This document shows, piece by piece, positions 17,280 through 25,820 of a stretch of 64,000 bases of DNA. Position numbers and translations under genes: made by a program. Positions within the stretch are counted from its first letter, which is position 1. The number at the start of each line of letters is the position of its first letter. Source of the stretch: Myxococcales bacterium (lineage in GTDB: Bacteria; Myxococcota_A; Polyangia; Polyangiales; Ga0077539); NCBI GenBank assembly GCA_016793325.1, contig JAEUKI010000055.1, forward strand, positions 231,111 through 295,110, in the 5' to 3' direction. The notes beneath the pieces are model-generated. The model was not told the origin of the DNA. It searched no databases and worked only from the letters and a program-made list of their open reading frames with translations.

Positions 17280-18248
17280 TCAACGCGATGGCGCCGCGTC
17301 GGTTCCGCTTTGCGCTGCTGGACGCACGCACTCGCGTCGGGGCTGCGCGTCGCGCGCTGCGGGTGGCGGACGGCTCGCGACCGCGTGATGAACCACCGCC
17401 AACGCCACCAGCGCGAGCGCCGCGGGAACGATCGCCACTACGCCGACGCGACGCGGTCGCGCGCCAGCGAGCGCGCGGTTGCTCGCATCGACGATCGCCG
17501 CGCACGCGCGTGTTCCGAGGCCGTCGCCCAGCGCTGTGGCCATCGGTCGCCCCTCTGCGTCGACCGCGACGATCGCCACGTCGTCCGCGTTTCGCACGAC
17601 AGCGAGCGTCTCTCCAAGCCCGAGCGCGACCTCGACCCGCTTCGTCAACGAGCGCAGCGAGACGCGCCGTCGGTTCGCGTCGATCACGATTCGGCGCGTC
17701 CTCACGAAGAGCTCGGCCAACGCAACGAGCAAGCCCGCGCCCGTCATCAGCGCGGGGATCGCCCCCGCGAGCACCGAGACGTCCATCCCGTACCCTTCGT
17801 TGAACCGCAACACCATGCGCGGACCTGCGTTGCCAGCGAAGAACGCTCGCACAGCGGCCCGCGTGTCCGTGACGCACTCGTTCGATCCCCGGATCGGCCC
17901 GAGCACGGTGTCGAGGTAGATGGGGCCGGGCACCAAGCGCACGCGACGCGCGTCGATGGGGAAGATCCCTTCGCGCTCGTCCGAGGGGCCGGCGCTTATT
18001 TGAATATCAGCCCCATGAATCATTTGCGTCTGTGGAAACAGCGCCGCATCGTCGTGGTATGCGCACCGCGTCTCGTCGGCCACGCGCTCGCACGCGAGCG
18101 TCGGAGAGGCGCTCCGCAGCGAACACGAGCCCACGAGCAGCCACGCGCTCAGCGCGAGAAACCAGAGCCCGACCGTCGGTACGTACCAACGCACGTGCGC
18201 GAGCACGAGCGGGTCGCTGTTGGCGTGTCGGTAAGGAGCGCCGTTCAT
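17280..18248 (-). CDS. Two-segment membrane protein (paralogue of 16186-17127)
   Basis: 322 residues from ATG 18248. Same domain order as its downstream neighbour: N-terminal hydrophobic segment ending WLLVGSCSL, an extracytoplasmic Cys-containing part with CAYHDDAALFP and RRVRLVPGPIY, the block GPRMVLRFNEGYG, a central membrane stretch (AGAIPALMTGAGLLVALAEL), then RTRRIVIDANRRRVSLRSL and a last hydrophobic segment (VGVVAIVPAALALVALAVV). The C-terminus is Arg/Pro-rich rather than charged as in the paralogue. No enzymatic motif. Gene pair likely arose by tandem duplication and has diverged well beyond 50 percent. Confidence 0.75.
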   Translation of the reverse strand: MNGAPYRHANSDPLVLAHVRWYVPTVGLWFLALSAWLLVGSCSLRSASPTLACERVADETRCAYHDDAALFPQTQMIHGADIQISAGPSDEREGIFPIDARRVRLVPGPIYLDTVLGPIRGSNECVTDTRAAVRAFFAGNAGPRMVLRFNEGYGMDVSVLAGAIPALMTGAGLLVALAELFVRTRRIVIDANRRRVSLRSLTKRVEVALGLGETLAVVRNADDVAIVAVDAEGRPMATALGDGLGTRACAAIVDASNRALAGARPRRVGVVAIVPAALALVALAVVHHAVASRPPPAARDAQPRRECVRPAAQSGTDAAPSR

Positions 18249-18262
18249 CCCCCCTCAGCGTG

Positions 18263-19432
18263 TCACATGCAGCACGCGAGGCACGCGCTCGGAGTGCACC
18301 GTCCGCTGTTCATGCCCGTGCCGCAGCACGAGTAGCCCGAGCCGCACGTGACGCCCGTGCACGGATCGGTCGGACAACGCGCGGCGCAGAAGCCAGCGCT
18401 CCCTCCGATGCCGGGGCAGCACTGTTGTCCGCGCGAGCACATTGGCATGCACGTCGGAGGCGGCGTCGTGCTGCACGTCTCGCTGTTCGGGATGCACGCG
18501 CGGCGCGCTTCGCAGCAGAACGTCGTGTCCGTGCAGCGCGCGGTCGCGCAGAACGAGGTCCCGACGCCGCTGTCCGGAGTTCCTCCGGGGCATCGACCAC
18601 GCGGAACGCAGAACATCCCGAACATGCTGTTGCAGCACTCTTGATCGCTGCTGCACATCGCGGTTCCGCAGCGGACGCCCGTCCCGCCGTCGGTGCCTGT
18701 GGGGCAGAAGCGAGGCTCGAGGCAGAGCGACACACCGAAGCCACTGCAGCAAATCTGCGTGCCAGAGCAGATCATTCCGCCGCACGTGGGGCCTGCGTCG
18801 GGCGGAGGCGTCGAGCACGTCCCGCGCGGCGCGCAGAACTGTCGTCCGCCCGACGTGCAGCACTCCTGCGCGGACGAACACATGGCGCCGCCGCACGTGC
18901 CAGCGTCGACCATCATCGGGCACGTTCCGCGCGGAACGCACGCCATCCGACCGAGTCCGCTGCAACACTCTTGCATCGCGTTGCAAGTCATCCCGCCGCA
19001 CGATCCGCCGGTCCCGCCATCGGTGGGCGCCATGCACGGAACGCTCATCGGCAAGCACGTCGGCCCCACGGGCGTCGAACAGCACCGCTGATCGGCCCCG
19101 CAAATCGCGCTCCCGCACATCATCGGACCCGCGTCCATGCCCGACGTCGGCGGGCACGATGTCCCGTCGGGGATGCAGCTCATCGACGCTTCGCAACAGG
19201 TTGTCCCTGGCCCGCACAGCGCGCGCGCACAGAAGCCCGTGCTGCTGTCCGCAGGGGGTGAGATCGCATCGAACCCCGATCCTCCGTCGCCGGAGGGGTT
19301 TGTGCGATCGGTCGTGCTGCCATCGGACGGCGTCGGCGCCGTCGAAGACCCGCAGGCCATGAGCCACAAGGTCGACGCGCACACCGCGATTCGGACCAAC
19401 GAAGACGCTCCGCTTTTCTTCATGGCGCCCAT
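18263..19432 (-). CDS. Cys-rich repeat lipoprotein
   Basis: 389 residues from ATG 19432 (ATG 19423 is an alternative). The signal peptide ends at the lipobox LMACGSS, so the protein is lipid-anchored outside the inner membrane. After a Ser/Thr/Asp-rich linker come nine Cys modules with the pattern C-x3/4-C-x5-CC-x6/8-C-x5-C, for example CGGMTCNAMQECCSGLGRM and CSSAQECCTSGGRQFC, several ending VPRGTCP, separated by DAG/DGG spacers. All cysteines could pair in disulphides, giving a rod of small knotted domains. No enzymatic motif; likely structural or binding role at the surface. Similar Cys-repeat lipoproteins are common in myxobacteria. Confidence 0.85.
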   Translation of the reverse strand: MGAMKKSGASSLVRIAVCASTLWLMACGSSTAPTPSDGSTTDRTNPSGDGGSGFDAISPPADSSTGFCARALCGPGTTCCEASMSCIPDGTSCPPTSGMDAGPMMCGSAICGADQRCCSTPVGPTCLPMSVPCMAPTDGGTGGSCGGMTCNAMQECCSGLGRMACVPRGTCPMMVDAGTCGGAMCSSAQECCTSGGRQFCAPRGTCSTPPPDAGPTCGGMICSGTQICCSGFGVSLCLEPRFCPTGTDGGTGVRCGTAMCSSDQECCNSMFGMFCVPRGRCPGGTPDSGVGTSFCATARCTDTTFCCEARRACIPNSETCSTTPPPTCMPMCSRGQQCCPGIGGSAGFCAARCPTDPCTGVTCGSGYSCCGTGMNSGRCTPSACLACCM

Positions 19433-19510
19433 CGTATCGCACAGAACCAACCGCTCGAAACGCCCCCTCTGGTCGTTCGGACGCATTCGCTCCACACTCT
19501 CGGGCCCGCC

Positions 19511-20962
19511 ATGACGACGTCCGTCCCGCTGACCAGCCAATCAGCCACCCCCCAAGACCTCACCCGCCAAGAGCTCCTCGCCCGCGTCGAGCGCATGAAA
19601 TCCGCGCAGCGCGCGCGATCGGCGCCCTCGATCGAAGAGCGCCTCGACGACCTCCGCAAGCTCCGCTCCGTGATCGTCGCGCACAAAGACGACATCGTCC
19701 GCGCGCTCGACCAGGACTTCGGCGGCCGCTCTCACCACGAGACGCTCCTCGCCGAAGTGTTCGCGTCGCTCGCAGACATCGACCACACGATCGAGCAGCT
19801 CCCGCACTGGGCCCTCGTCGAGAAGCGCGCGGTCGGCGTGTACTTCGTGCCCGCGACGGCCGAGGTGCGCTACCAACCCAAGGGCGTCGTCGGGATCATT
19901 TCTCCCTGGAATTATCCTGTGTTTCTGGCGTTTTCGCCGCTCGCCGCAGCGCTGTCCGCGGGCTGTCGCGCGCTCATCAAGCCGAGCGAGCTCACGCCGG
20001 CGACGAGCGACCTCATCGCCAAGGTGATCGCGGAGGTCTTTCCCTCGGACCGCGTGTTCGTCGTGACCGGTGACGCCAAGGTGGGCGAGGCGTTCTCGTC
20101 GATGCCGTTCGATCACCTGCTCTTTACCGGCTCGACGCGCGTCGGAAGGCTCGTGATGCGCGCCGCCGCCGAGCACCTCGTCCCCGTCACGCTCGAGCTC
20201 GGTGGAAAGAGCCCCACCATCATCCACGAGAGCTTCTCGATCGAGCTCGCCGCCGAGCGCATCATGGGCTCGAAGCTGCTCAACGCCGGGCAGACCTGCA
20301 TCGCGCCCGACTACGTCCTCGTGCACGAGACGCAGCGCGAGCGCTTCATCGCCGAGGCGCAGCGCGTGGTGCGCAAGATGTACCCCTCGCTCGAAGGCAA
20401 CGGCGACTACACGAGCATCATCAACGCGAAGCACGCCGCGCGACTCCGCGGCTACCTCGACGACGCGGCCAACAAGGGCGCGCGCATCATCGAGCTCAAT
20501 CATCGACGCGAGGCCATGAGCCCCACGCGCATCGCGCCCACGCTCGTCACCAACGTCACCGACGAGATGGACCTGATGCAAGAAGAGATCTTCGGGCCCA
20601 TCCTGCCGATCGTGACGTACGACACGCTCGATCGCGCGATCGAGTACGTCAACGACAGGCCTCGACCCCTCGCGCTCTACTACTTCGACAACGACGCGGC
20701 GCGCGCGGACGCGGTGCTCGATCGCACGGTGTCCGGCGGCGCGTGCATCAACGAGTGTGTCGCGCACGTCGCGCAAAACGATTTGCCCTTCGGCGGCGTC
20801 GGCCCCTCGGGCATCGGCGCGTATCACGGACGCGCGGGCTTCGAGACGTTCTCGCACTGCAAGGGCGTGTTCAGGCAGTCCAGGATCAACAGCGCAGACT
20901 TCGCGATGCGTCCTCCGTACGGGGTGAAAATGGACGTGCTGCTGAAGTTCCTCACGCGTTGA
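19511..20962 (+). CDS. Aldehyde dehydrogenase (coniferyl-aldehyde dehydrogenase type)
   Basis: 483 residues. NAD(P)-dependent oxidation of an aldehyde to the acid. Motifs: GIISPWNYPVFLAFSPL (cofactor and oxyanion Asn), KPSELTPATS, FTGSTRVGRLVM, LELGGKSPTII with the general-base Glu, and LNAGQTCIAPDY with the catalytic Cys; EEIFGPILPI follows. The short N-terminus and the C-terminal ending (PPYGVKMDVLLKFL) fit the class-3-like, coniferyl-aldehyde subgroup, whose members act on aromatic or medium-chain aldehydes. The true substrate is not given by context. It diverges from the Cys-rich lipoprotein gene by 78 bp. Confidence 0.92.
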   Translation: MTTSVPLTSQSATPQDLTRQELLARVERMKSAQRARSAPSIEERLDDLRKLRSVIVAHKDDIVRALDQDFGGRSHHETLLAEVFASLADIDHTIEQLPHWALVEKRAVGVYFVPATAEVRYQPKGVVGIISPWNYPVFLAFSPLAAALSAGCRALIKPSELTPATSDLIAKVIAEVFPSDRVFVVTGDAKVGEAFSSMPFDHLLFTGSTRVGRLVMRAAAEHLVPVTLELGGKSPTIIHESFSIELAAERIMGSKLLNAGQTCIAPDYVLVHETQRERFIAEAQRVVRKMYPSLEGNGDYTSIINAKHAARLRGYLDDAANKGARIIELNHRREAMSPTRIAPTLVTNVTDEMDLMQEEIFGPILPIVTYDTLDRAIEYVNDRPRPLALYYFDNDAARADAVLDRTVSGGACINECVAHVAQNDLPFGGVGPSGIGAYHGRAGFETFSHCKGVFRQSRINSADFAMRPPYGVKMDVLLKFLTR

Positions 20963-20995
20963 TTCGAGTACAGTCCCTCCCGCGTGAATCAACGC
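20956..20995 (+). other. 10-bp inverted repeat between aldehyde dehydrogenase and TerB-like genes
   Basis: GCGTTGATTC (20956-20965) and GAATCAACGC (20986-20995) are exact reverse complements with a 20-base loop. The left arm includes the dehydrogenase stop codon and the right arm abuts the AGGAGG ribosome site of the next gene. A -10-like TACAGT lies in the loop. The hairpin could end upstream transcription or mask the ribosome site. Confidence 0.5.
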
Positions 20996-21006
20996 AGGAG
21001 GGCACT

Positions 21007-21510
21007 GTGATCAAGATCAAGAAGACGCCGCCGGGAGTGAAGGGGATGCTCGAGGGACGGGGCGCGACGAAGCTCATTCCGAAGAACGTTCCGCCGCGCA
21101 ATTCGCCGGAGGACATCGCGCTCACGTTCGTCTTCGCGACCGCGTACGTCGTCGGCGCCGCAGACGGCGAGCTCACCGACGAAGAGTACGAAACCCTCGG
21201 TCAGATGCTCGCGGACGTCACGGGCCTCGACATCAGCGCAGAGCAGCTCGACTCGATGCTCGAAGCGTCCGACAAGGTGCTTCAAGAGCAGGGCTACGAG
21301 AGCGCGATCGAAGAGCTCTCGCACATGGCGCCGGACCCCGAGCTGCGACGCTCGGCGTACACGATCGCGGTCGCCGTCGGCTGCGCGGACGGAGCGCTCG
21401 CGGACGAAGAAGTCGCAGTGTTCTCTGCGCTCGCGGACGCCTACGAGATCCCCGAAGAAGAAGCGACGGCGATCATCGACGAGTGCGCCGCGGCGTACTC
21501 CAACGGCTGA
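21007..21510 (+). CDS. TerB-like protein
   Basis: 167 residues from GTG 21007, chosen because AGGAGG lies 6 bases upstream. An N-terminal basic linker (IKIKKTPPGVKGML) is followed by an all-helical TerB/DjlA-N-like domain: FVFATAYVVGAADGELTDEE, with the acidic GADGELTDEE loop, and the second copy AVAVGCADGALADEEVAVF. These paired acidic DGxLxxEE loops are the TerB hallmark and probably bind divalent metal. Despite the family name, no other ter genes are near, so a link with tellurite resistance is not supported. Possible cytoplasmic metal-sensing or adaptor role. Confidence 0.85.
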   Translation: MIKIKKTPPGVKGMLEGRGATKLIPKNVPPRNSPEDIALTFVFATAYVVGAADGELTDEEYETLGQMLADVTGLDISAEQLDSMLEASDKVLQEQGYESAIEELSHMAPDPELRRSAYTIAVAVGCADGALADEEVAVFSALADAYEIPEEEATAIIDECAAAYSNG

Positions 21511-21583
21511 GCGCCGCTCTGCACGAAAGTTCTCGCGGCGCCACGAGATCGTGTACCGGCATCGGAGGAGCATTCCTCTGACC

Positions 21584-23566
21584 ATGCGGCGCAACGATCG
21601 ACCGAGAGGGCCGAGCATTTCCGCGGCGATCGCCGCGTTGACCGCGCTCGTCGCGTGCGCGCCGGCGCGCGCGCAGACCATCGTGGAAGCGCAGCGCGCG
21701 ACGCCATCGAGCGGCGGTGAAGCGGCCAACGCCATCGACGTCGCCCTCGGCGGAGAGAGCTCTTCGCTCGCGGCGTTGCGCGAGGTCGAAGCGGCCCCCG
21801 CGGTCGTACGCGTGGCCGTGACAGCGACGGGCGCCGCGAGTAGTTCTCCAGCGGATCAGCCGCTCGACCCAGCGCGGCTCCGAATGCCAGAGATTCTCCA
21901 GAGAATCTCTCCCTCGCTGCTCGCGACCGCCGAGCGCTATCGCGCGGATCGTCGATCGCGTCGAACGATGCGCGGCTGGTATCGAGACGCGGGGCGATTT
22001 CGTCAGCGCATCGAGCAGTGGCTCCGCGCCGAAAATGTCCCGGCAGAGCTCTTGTGGGTCGCCGCCGCCGAGAGCGGCTTCAACGCGCACAGCGAGTCGA
22101 GCGCGGGCGCCGTCGGGCTGTGGCAGCTCATGCCGGACACCGCGCGCTCGTACGGGCTGCGCGTCGACGCCTGGGTCGACGAGCGCAAGGACCCCGATAA
22201 GGCCACGCGCGCGGCCGCACGATTGCTGCGAGATTTGCGCGCGCGCTTCGGCGCGTGGGAGCTCGCGCTCGCCGCGTACAACATGGGCTACGGAGCGCTG
22301 CTCCGCTCGATGCGCCGCTTCAACACGACGGACTTCGAGACGCTCGCGGCGACGGAGGGAGGGCTGCCCTTCGAGACGGCGAGGTACGTCCCGAGGATCA
22401 TGTCGCTCGCGCTGGCAGCGGCGAATCCGCAGGCCTTCGGACTCGACGACGTGACGGCCGAGCCCGCGATCGCGTGGGAGGACGTCTCGCTCTCGCGGAG
22501 CGTTCCCGTCGACGCGATGGCGCGCGGGCTCGCGATCGACGCGCGAGAGCTTCGCAGGCTCAACCCGTCGGTGCTCGGCGCGCGAACGCCCATCCCCGCG
22601 GACGCGACGCGGCCGTTCGTGCTGCACGTTCCGGTGGGCGCGACCGCGCGCGTCGACGGAGCGCTCGCGGCGATCCCCAACGTCCCGTTGAGGACCACGC
22701 GTTTGCGATGGGGCGAGTCGATCGCAGAGCTCGCTGCTGCCTACGGGCTCGGCGCGCGCGCGCTGCTCGAGCTCTCGGGCCTCCCCGCAGAGCACCGCGT
22801 GACGGGCGGAACCGAGCTGCTCGTGCCCGATCGCGCCCCGACGCCCGTCGCGGACACGGATCGACCGCTCGTGCTCGTGAGCCCCGTGACGAGCCCGCCG
22901 CCCAATCGCCGGCGTGTGTTCTATCGCGCGGGCGTCGGCGACACGGTTCGCGACGTCGCGCGCGCGCTCGACGTGACCCGCGACGAGCTCGTCGCGTGGA
23001 ACCAGCTCGACCCGAGCGCGAGAGTTCCCGCGGGGCTGTGGCTTCAGGCGTGGGTCTCGCGCGATCCCACGCAAGCGCGCGTACGCACCCTCGCCAACGT
23101 CGACGCCGCCGAACGCGGAACGGACACCGCCGCCGAGCGCGTCGCCGCGCAAGACGGCCGCGTGCGCTTGATCGTCACCGTGCGCAGCGGCGACACCATG
23201 GGCTCGCTCGCGGCGCGCTACGGGCTCACCACCGGGAGCCTCTCGCGGATCAATTTGCGATCACGGCACGCGACGCTCGTCGCGGGTGAGCCGCTCGTCG
23301 TGTGGGTCACGCCCGATCGCGCCGAGCGCGAGCGCGTTCGCGAAGCGGACCTCCCGCGCGGCGACACGTCGAGCACGATCCCGACCTCGCGCGTCGCGAG
23401 CGTCGACAACGCTACGCCCACGACGACGCCTGCGAGTCGAACGGCCCCGGCGAGCGATCCGCAGCCGTCGGTCGCTCCGTCGGTCGAGAGCACCCAAGCG
23501 CCGTCGCGCGATCGCCCCGCGACCGCCGAACGCCCGAGCGCCGACCGAGCCGCGCACGCGCCGTGA
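21584..23566 (+). CDS. mltD: MltD-type membrane-bound lytic murein transglycosylase with LysM domains
   Basis: 660 residues from ATG 21584; GGAGGAG lies 13 bases upstream (GTG 21551 is a less likely start). Cleaves peptidoglycan glycan strands with formation of 1,6-anhydro-muropeptides. A signal peptide (AAIAALTALVACAPARAQ, possibly lipid-modified at Cys) precedes an SLT domain: ELLWVAAAESGFNAHSES with catalytic Glu, AVGLWQLMPDTARSYGL, and AAYNMGYGAL. At least three LysM-type repeats follow (for example RLRWGESIAELAAAYGLGA, VGDTVRDVARALDVTRDEL, VRSGDTMGSLAARYGLTTG), binding peptidoglycan. The tail is Ser/Thr/Pro-rich and disordered. Overlaps the next start by 4 bp (GTGA). Confidence 0.92.
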   Translation: MRRNDRPRGPSISAAIAALTALVACAPARAQTIVEAQRATPSSGGEAANAIDVALGGESSSLAALREVEAAPAVVRVAVTATGAASSSPADQPLDPARLRMPEILQRISPSLLATAERYRADRRSRRTMRGWYRDAGRFRQRIEQWLRAENVPAELLWVAAAESGFNAHSESSAGAVGLWQLMPDTARSYGLRVDAWVDERKDPDKATRAAARLLRDLRARFGAWELALAAYNMGYGALLRSMRRFNTTDFETLAATEGGLPFETARYVPRIMSLALAAANPQAFGLDDVTAEPAIAWEDVSLSRSVPVDAMARGLAIDARELRRLNPSVLGARTPIPADATRPFVLHVPVGATARVDGALAAIPNVPLRTTRLRWGESIAELAAAYGLGARALLELSGLPAEHRVTGGTELLVPDRAPTPVADTDRPLVLVSPVTSPPPNRRRVFYRAGVGDTVRDVARALDVTRDELVAWNQLDPSARVPAGLWLQAWVSRDPTQARVRTLANVDAAERGTDTAAERVAAQDGRVRLIVTVRSGDTMGSLAARYGLTTGSLSRINLRSRHATLVAGEPLVVWVTPDRAERERVREADLPRGDTSSTIPTSRVASVDNATPTTTPASRTAPASDPQPSVAPSVESTQAPSRDRPATAERPSADRAAHAP

Positions 23567-24333
23567 GCCCCGCGAAGACAGCGCTGCTCGTCGCGATCGT
23601 GACGGCAGCGTTCACCGTCGAGTCCGCGATCGGCTTCGGCGCGACGGTGATCACCGTGTCGCTCGGCGCGCTCGTCGCGAGCATCGCGTCCGTCCTCCCC
23701 GCGTACATCCCCGTGAACATGGCGCTCTCGGGGTACTTGTTCGTGCGCTATCGACGCGACGTCGCGTGGCGCGTGCTCGCCGCGCGCATCGCGCCCTTCG
23801 TCGCGATCGGGATGCCCGTTGGCTTCTGGGCCGGCGCGACGATCCCCGAGCGCGTCGGCGTGCGATTGTTCGGCGGGTTCGTCATCGCGCTCGCCATCAG
23901 CGAAGCCGCGGCGCGCTTGCGCGCTCGAGAACACGACGGCGCGCAGCGCGACGCGAGCGCGACCGAGCCTTCGTGGCGCACATGGGCGAGGGACGTCTTC
24001 GCGATGACGGCCTGCGGAGTGCTCTTCGGAATGTACGGCACGGGCGGCCCGCTCGCGGTGTGGAGCGTCTCTCACCATGCGCGCGACCCGGGCGTGTTTC
24101 GCGCGACGCTCGCGGCGCTGTGGTTCGTGCTCAACGCGATCGTGCTCGCGCGCTTCGCGATCGATCACAAGATCACGCAGTCGACGCTCACGCTCACGGC
24201 GACGTTCGTCCCCGCGCTCGTGGTCGGGACCGTCCTCGGCGAGTGGCTCCACCGCGCCGTGCCCGCCAAGACGTTTCGCACCGTCGTGTTCGCGCTGCTC
24301 TTCGTCGTCGGCTCCGTGCTCGTCGCTCGGTGA
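23563..24333 (+). CDS. TauE/SafE-family permease
   Basis: 256 residues from GTG 23563, overlapping the MltD stop by 4 bases. Inner-membrane protein with about eight hydrophobic segments. The family's paired half-structure is seen: first half TVESAIGFGATVITVSLGAL with the GFG-x-G motif, second half FGMYGTGGPLAVW with GxGGPL. Such proteins export sulfite, sulfoacetate or other organic anions. Substrate not given by context. Overlap with a lytic transglycosylase gene is probably a transcription convenience. A very long upstream open frame exists but is antisense/out of frame to MltD and is not used. Confidence 0.85.
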   Translation: MSPAKTALLVAIVTAAFTVESAIGFGATVITVSLGALVASIASVLPAYIPVNMALSGYLFVRYRRDVAWRVLAARIAPFVAIGMPVGFWAGATIPERVGVRLFGGFVIALAISEAAARLRAREHDGAQRDASATEPSWRTWARDVFAMTACGVLFGMYGTGGPLAVWSVSHHARDPGVFRATLAALWFVLNAIVLARFAIDHKITQSTLTLTATFVPALVVGTVLGEWLHRAVPAKTFRTVVFALLFVVGSVLVAR

Positions 24334-24340
24334 CCTCGCC

Positions 24341-24402
24341 GTTAACGTCGCGTTAGCGCGCGCGTAGCGCGGCGGTTTACCTCTCGTTTACGCGCCGTTT
24401 AC
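24341..24402 (+). promoter_or_regulatory. 11-bp-phased GTTWRC/GTTTAC direct repeats upstream of amtB
   Basis: GTTAAC at 24341, GTTAGC at 24352, GTAGCG at 24364 (weak), GTTTAC at 24375, 24386 and 24397. Steps are 11, 12, 11, 11 and 11 bp, one helical turn each. Arrays of this spacing are typical binding sites for OmpR/PhoB-type response regulators; actinobacterial GlnR uses 11-bp-spaced boxes in front of amtB. The array ends ~60-85 bp before the amtB start. Confidence 0.6.
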
Positions 24403-24411
24403 GTTGGAGCA

Positions 24412-24434
24412 AAATTCAATCTGTCACTGAATTT
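24412..24434. promoter_or_regulatory. AT-rich inverted repeat upstream of amtB
   Basis: AAATTCA (24412-24418) and TGAATTT (24428-24434) are exact complements around a 9-base spacer, 10 bases after the phased repeats. TTAGAT at 24446-24451 could be the -10 box. The element is markedly AT-rich for this window and is likely part of the amtB promoter. Confidence 0.45.
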
Positions 24435-24486
24435 ACAGCAGAAGATTAGATGACGCGTCGCGTTGGGTGGTGCTAGTTGCACGACC

Positions 24487-25755
24487 GTGTTCGACCTCAC
24501 TCCGACGCTCTCTCTCTCGGTGCTGGCGCAAGCCGCGGCGACGACGATCGACTCGGGCGACACGGCTTGGATGCTCGTGGCGTCCGCGCTCGTGTTGCTC
24601 ATGACCCCTGGGCTCGCGCTCTTCTACGGCGGGATGGTGCGCAAGAAGAACGTCCTCGCGACGTTCATGTACTCGTTTTATGCGCTCGCGCTGGTGACCG
24701 TGCAGTGGGTGCTCATCGGTTACTCGTTGGCCTTCGGGCGCACGCATCGCGGGCTCATCGGCGGCTTCGACTTCGCGCTCTTGAACAACGTCGGCGTCGA
24801 GCCGCGCGGGACGGTGCCGCACCTCGCGTTCATGGCGTTTCAGCTCAAGTTCGCGATCATCACGCCCGCGTTGATTAGTGGTGCCTTCGCCGAGCGCATG
24901 CGCTTCTCGGCGTACGCGCTCTTCACGCTGCTTTGGACCACGCTCGTGTACGACCCGGTCGCGCACTGGACCTGGGGCGAGGGCGGCTGGCTCGCGCGCA
25001 TGGGCGTCCTGGATTTCGCCGGAGGAACGGTCGTCCACTGGACCGCTGGCCTGAGCGCCCTCGTCGCCGCGATCTACATCGGAAAGCGCCTCGGCTACGG
25101 CAAGGAGCACTTCGTTCCGCACAACCTCACGATGACGGTGACGGGCGGAGGGCTCCTGTGGTTCGGCTGGTTCGGCTTCAACGCGGGGAGCGCGCTCGCC
25201 GCCGGACAGAGCGCCGCGCTCGCGTTCGTCACGACGCACGTCGCCGCGGGCGCCGCGGCCCTCGCCTGGTCGCTCGCCGAGTGGAAGCACCGCGGACGAC
25301 CGACGCTGCTCGGGATCGTCTCGGGCCTGGTCGCGGGCCTCGTCGCGATCACGCCCGCCGCGGGCTTCGTCTCTCCGTCTGCCTCGCTCGCGATCGGCTT
25401 CATCGCAGGGACGCTCTGCTACGGCAGCGTCCTTCTCAAGGAGCGCCTTCGCTACGACGACTCGCTCGACGCGTGGGGCATCCACGGCGTCGGCGGGATG
25501 ATCGGCGCGCTCCTCACCGGCGTATTCGCCCGCAAAGCGCTCAACCCCGCGGGCAACGACGGGCTCATCGCGGGCAACGCAGGCCTCGTCGCGAAACAAG
25601 CGCTCGGGCTGCTCGCCGTCGGCGTGTGGACCGTGGTGGTGACGCTCGTGCTGCTCAAACTGGTCGACAAGCTCGTCGGGCTTCGCGTGAGCGAGGACGA
25701 CGAGCACGAGGGCCTCGACATCACGCAGCACGGCGAGAGCGGCTACCACGGTTGA
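24487..25755 (+). CDS. amtB: Ammonium transporter
   Basis: 422 residues from GTG 24487 (an in-frame TTG at 24463 would add 8). Channel for ammonium/ammonia uptake in the inner membrane, with 11 transmembrane segments. Signature features: DTAWMLVASALVLLMTPGLA, ALFYGGMVRKKNVL, YSLAFG, DFAGGTVVHWTAGLSAL with the pore His, TGGGLLWFGWFGFNAGSAL and DAWGIHGVGGMIGALLTG with the second pore His. N-terminal residues before the first segment (TLSLSVLAQAAA) look like a cleavable signal, as in E. coli AmtB. No glnK/PII gene lies beside it, unlike the usual operon, so its regulation must come from elsewhere. The promoter region carries a phased-repeat array. Confidence 0.95.
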   Translation: MFDLTPTLSLSVLAQAAATTIDSGDTAWMLVASALVLLMTPGLALFYGGMVRKKNVLATFMYSFYALALVTVQWVLIGYSLAFGRTHRGLIGGFDFALLNNVGVEPRGTVPHLAFMAFQLKFAIITPALISGAFAERMRFSAYALFTLLWTTLVYDPVAHWTWGEGGWLARMGVLDFAGGTVVHWTAGLSALVAAIYIGKRLGYGKEHFVPHNLTMTVTGGGLLWFGWFGFNAGSALAAGQSAALAFVTTHVAAGAAALAWSLAEWKHRGRPTLLGIVSGLVAGLVAITPAAGFVSPSASLAIGFIAGTLCYGSVLLKERLRYDDSLDAWGIHGVGGMIGALLTGVFARKALNPAGNDGLIAGNAGLVAKQALGLLAVGVWTVVVTLVLLKLVDKLVGLRVSEDDEHEGLDITQHGESGYHG

Positions 25756-25820
25756 GCGCAGGCGGCCGGGGACAGGGCTGCGAGCGCGGGGGGCCCGACG
25801 GAGCTGCTACGCTCGATCAC

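Noticed and set aside
21007..21510. Tellurite-resistance role for the TerB-like protein
   Set aside because: Only the TerB fold is present; no terZ, terD, terC or terA genes are nearby, so a tellurite function is not supported.
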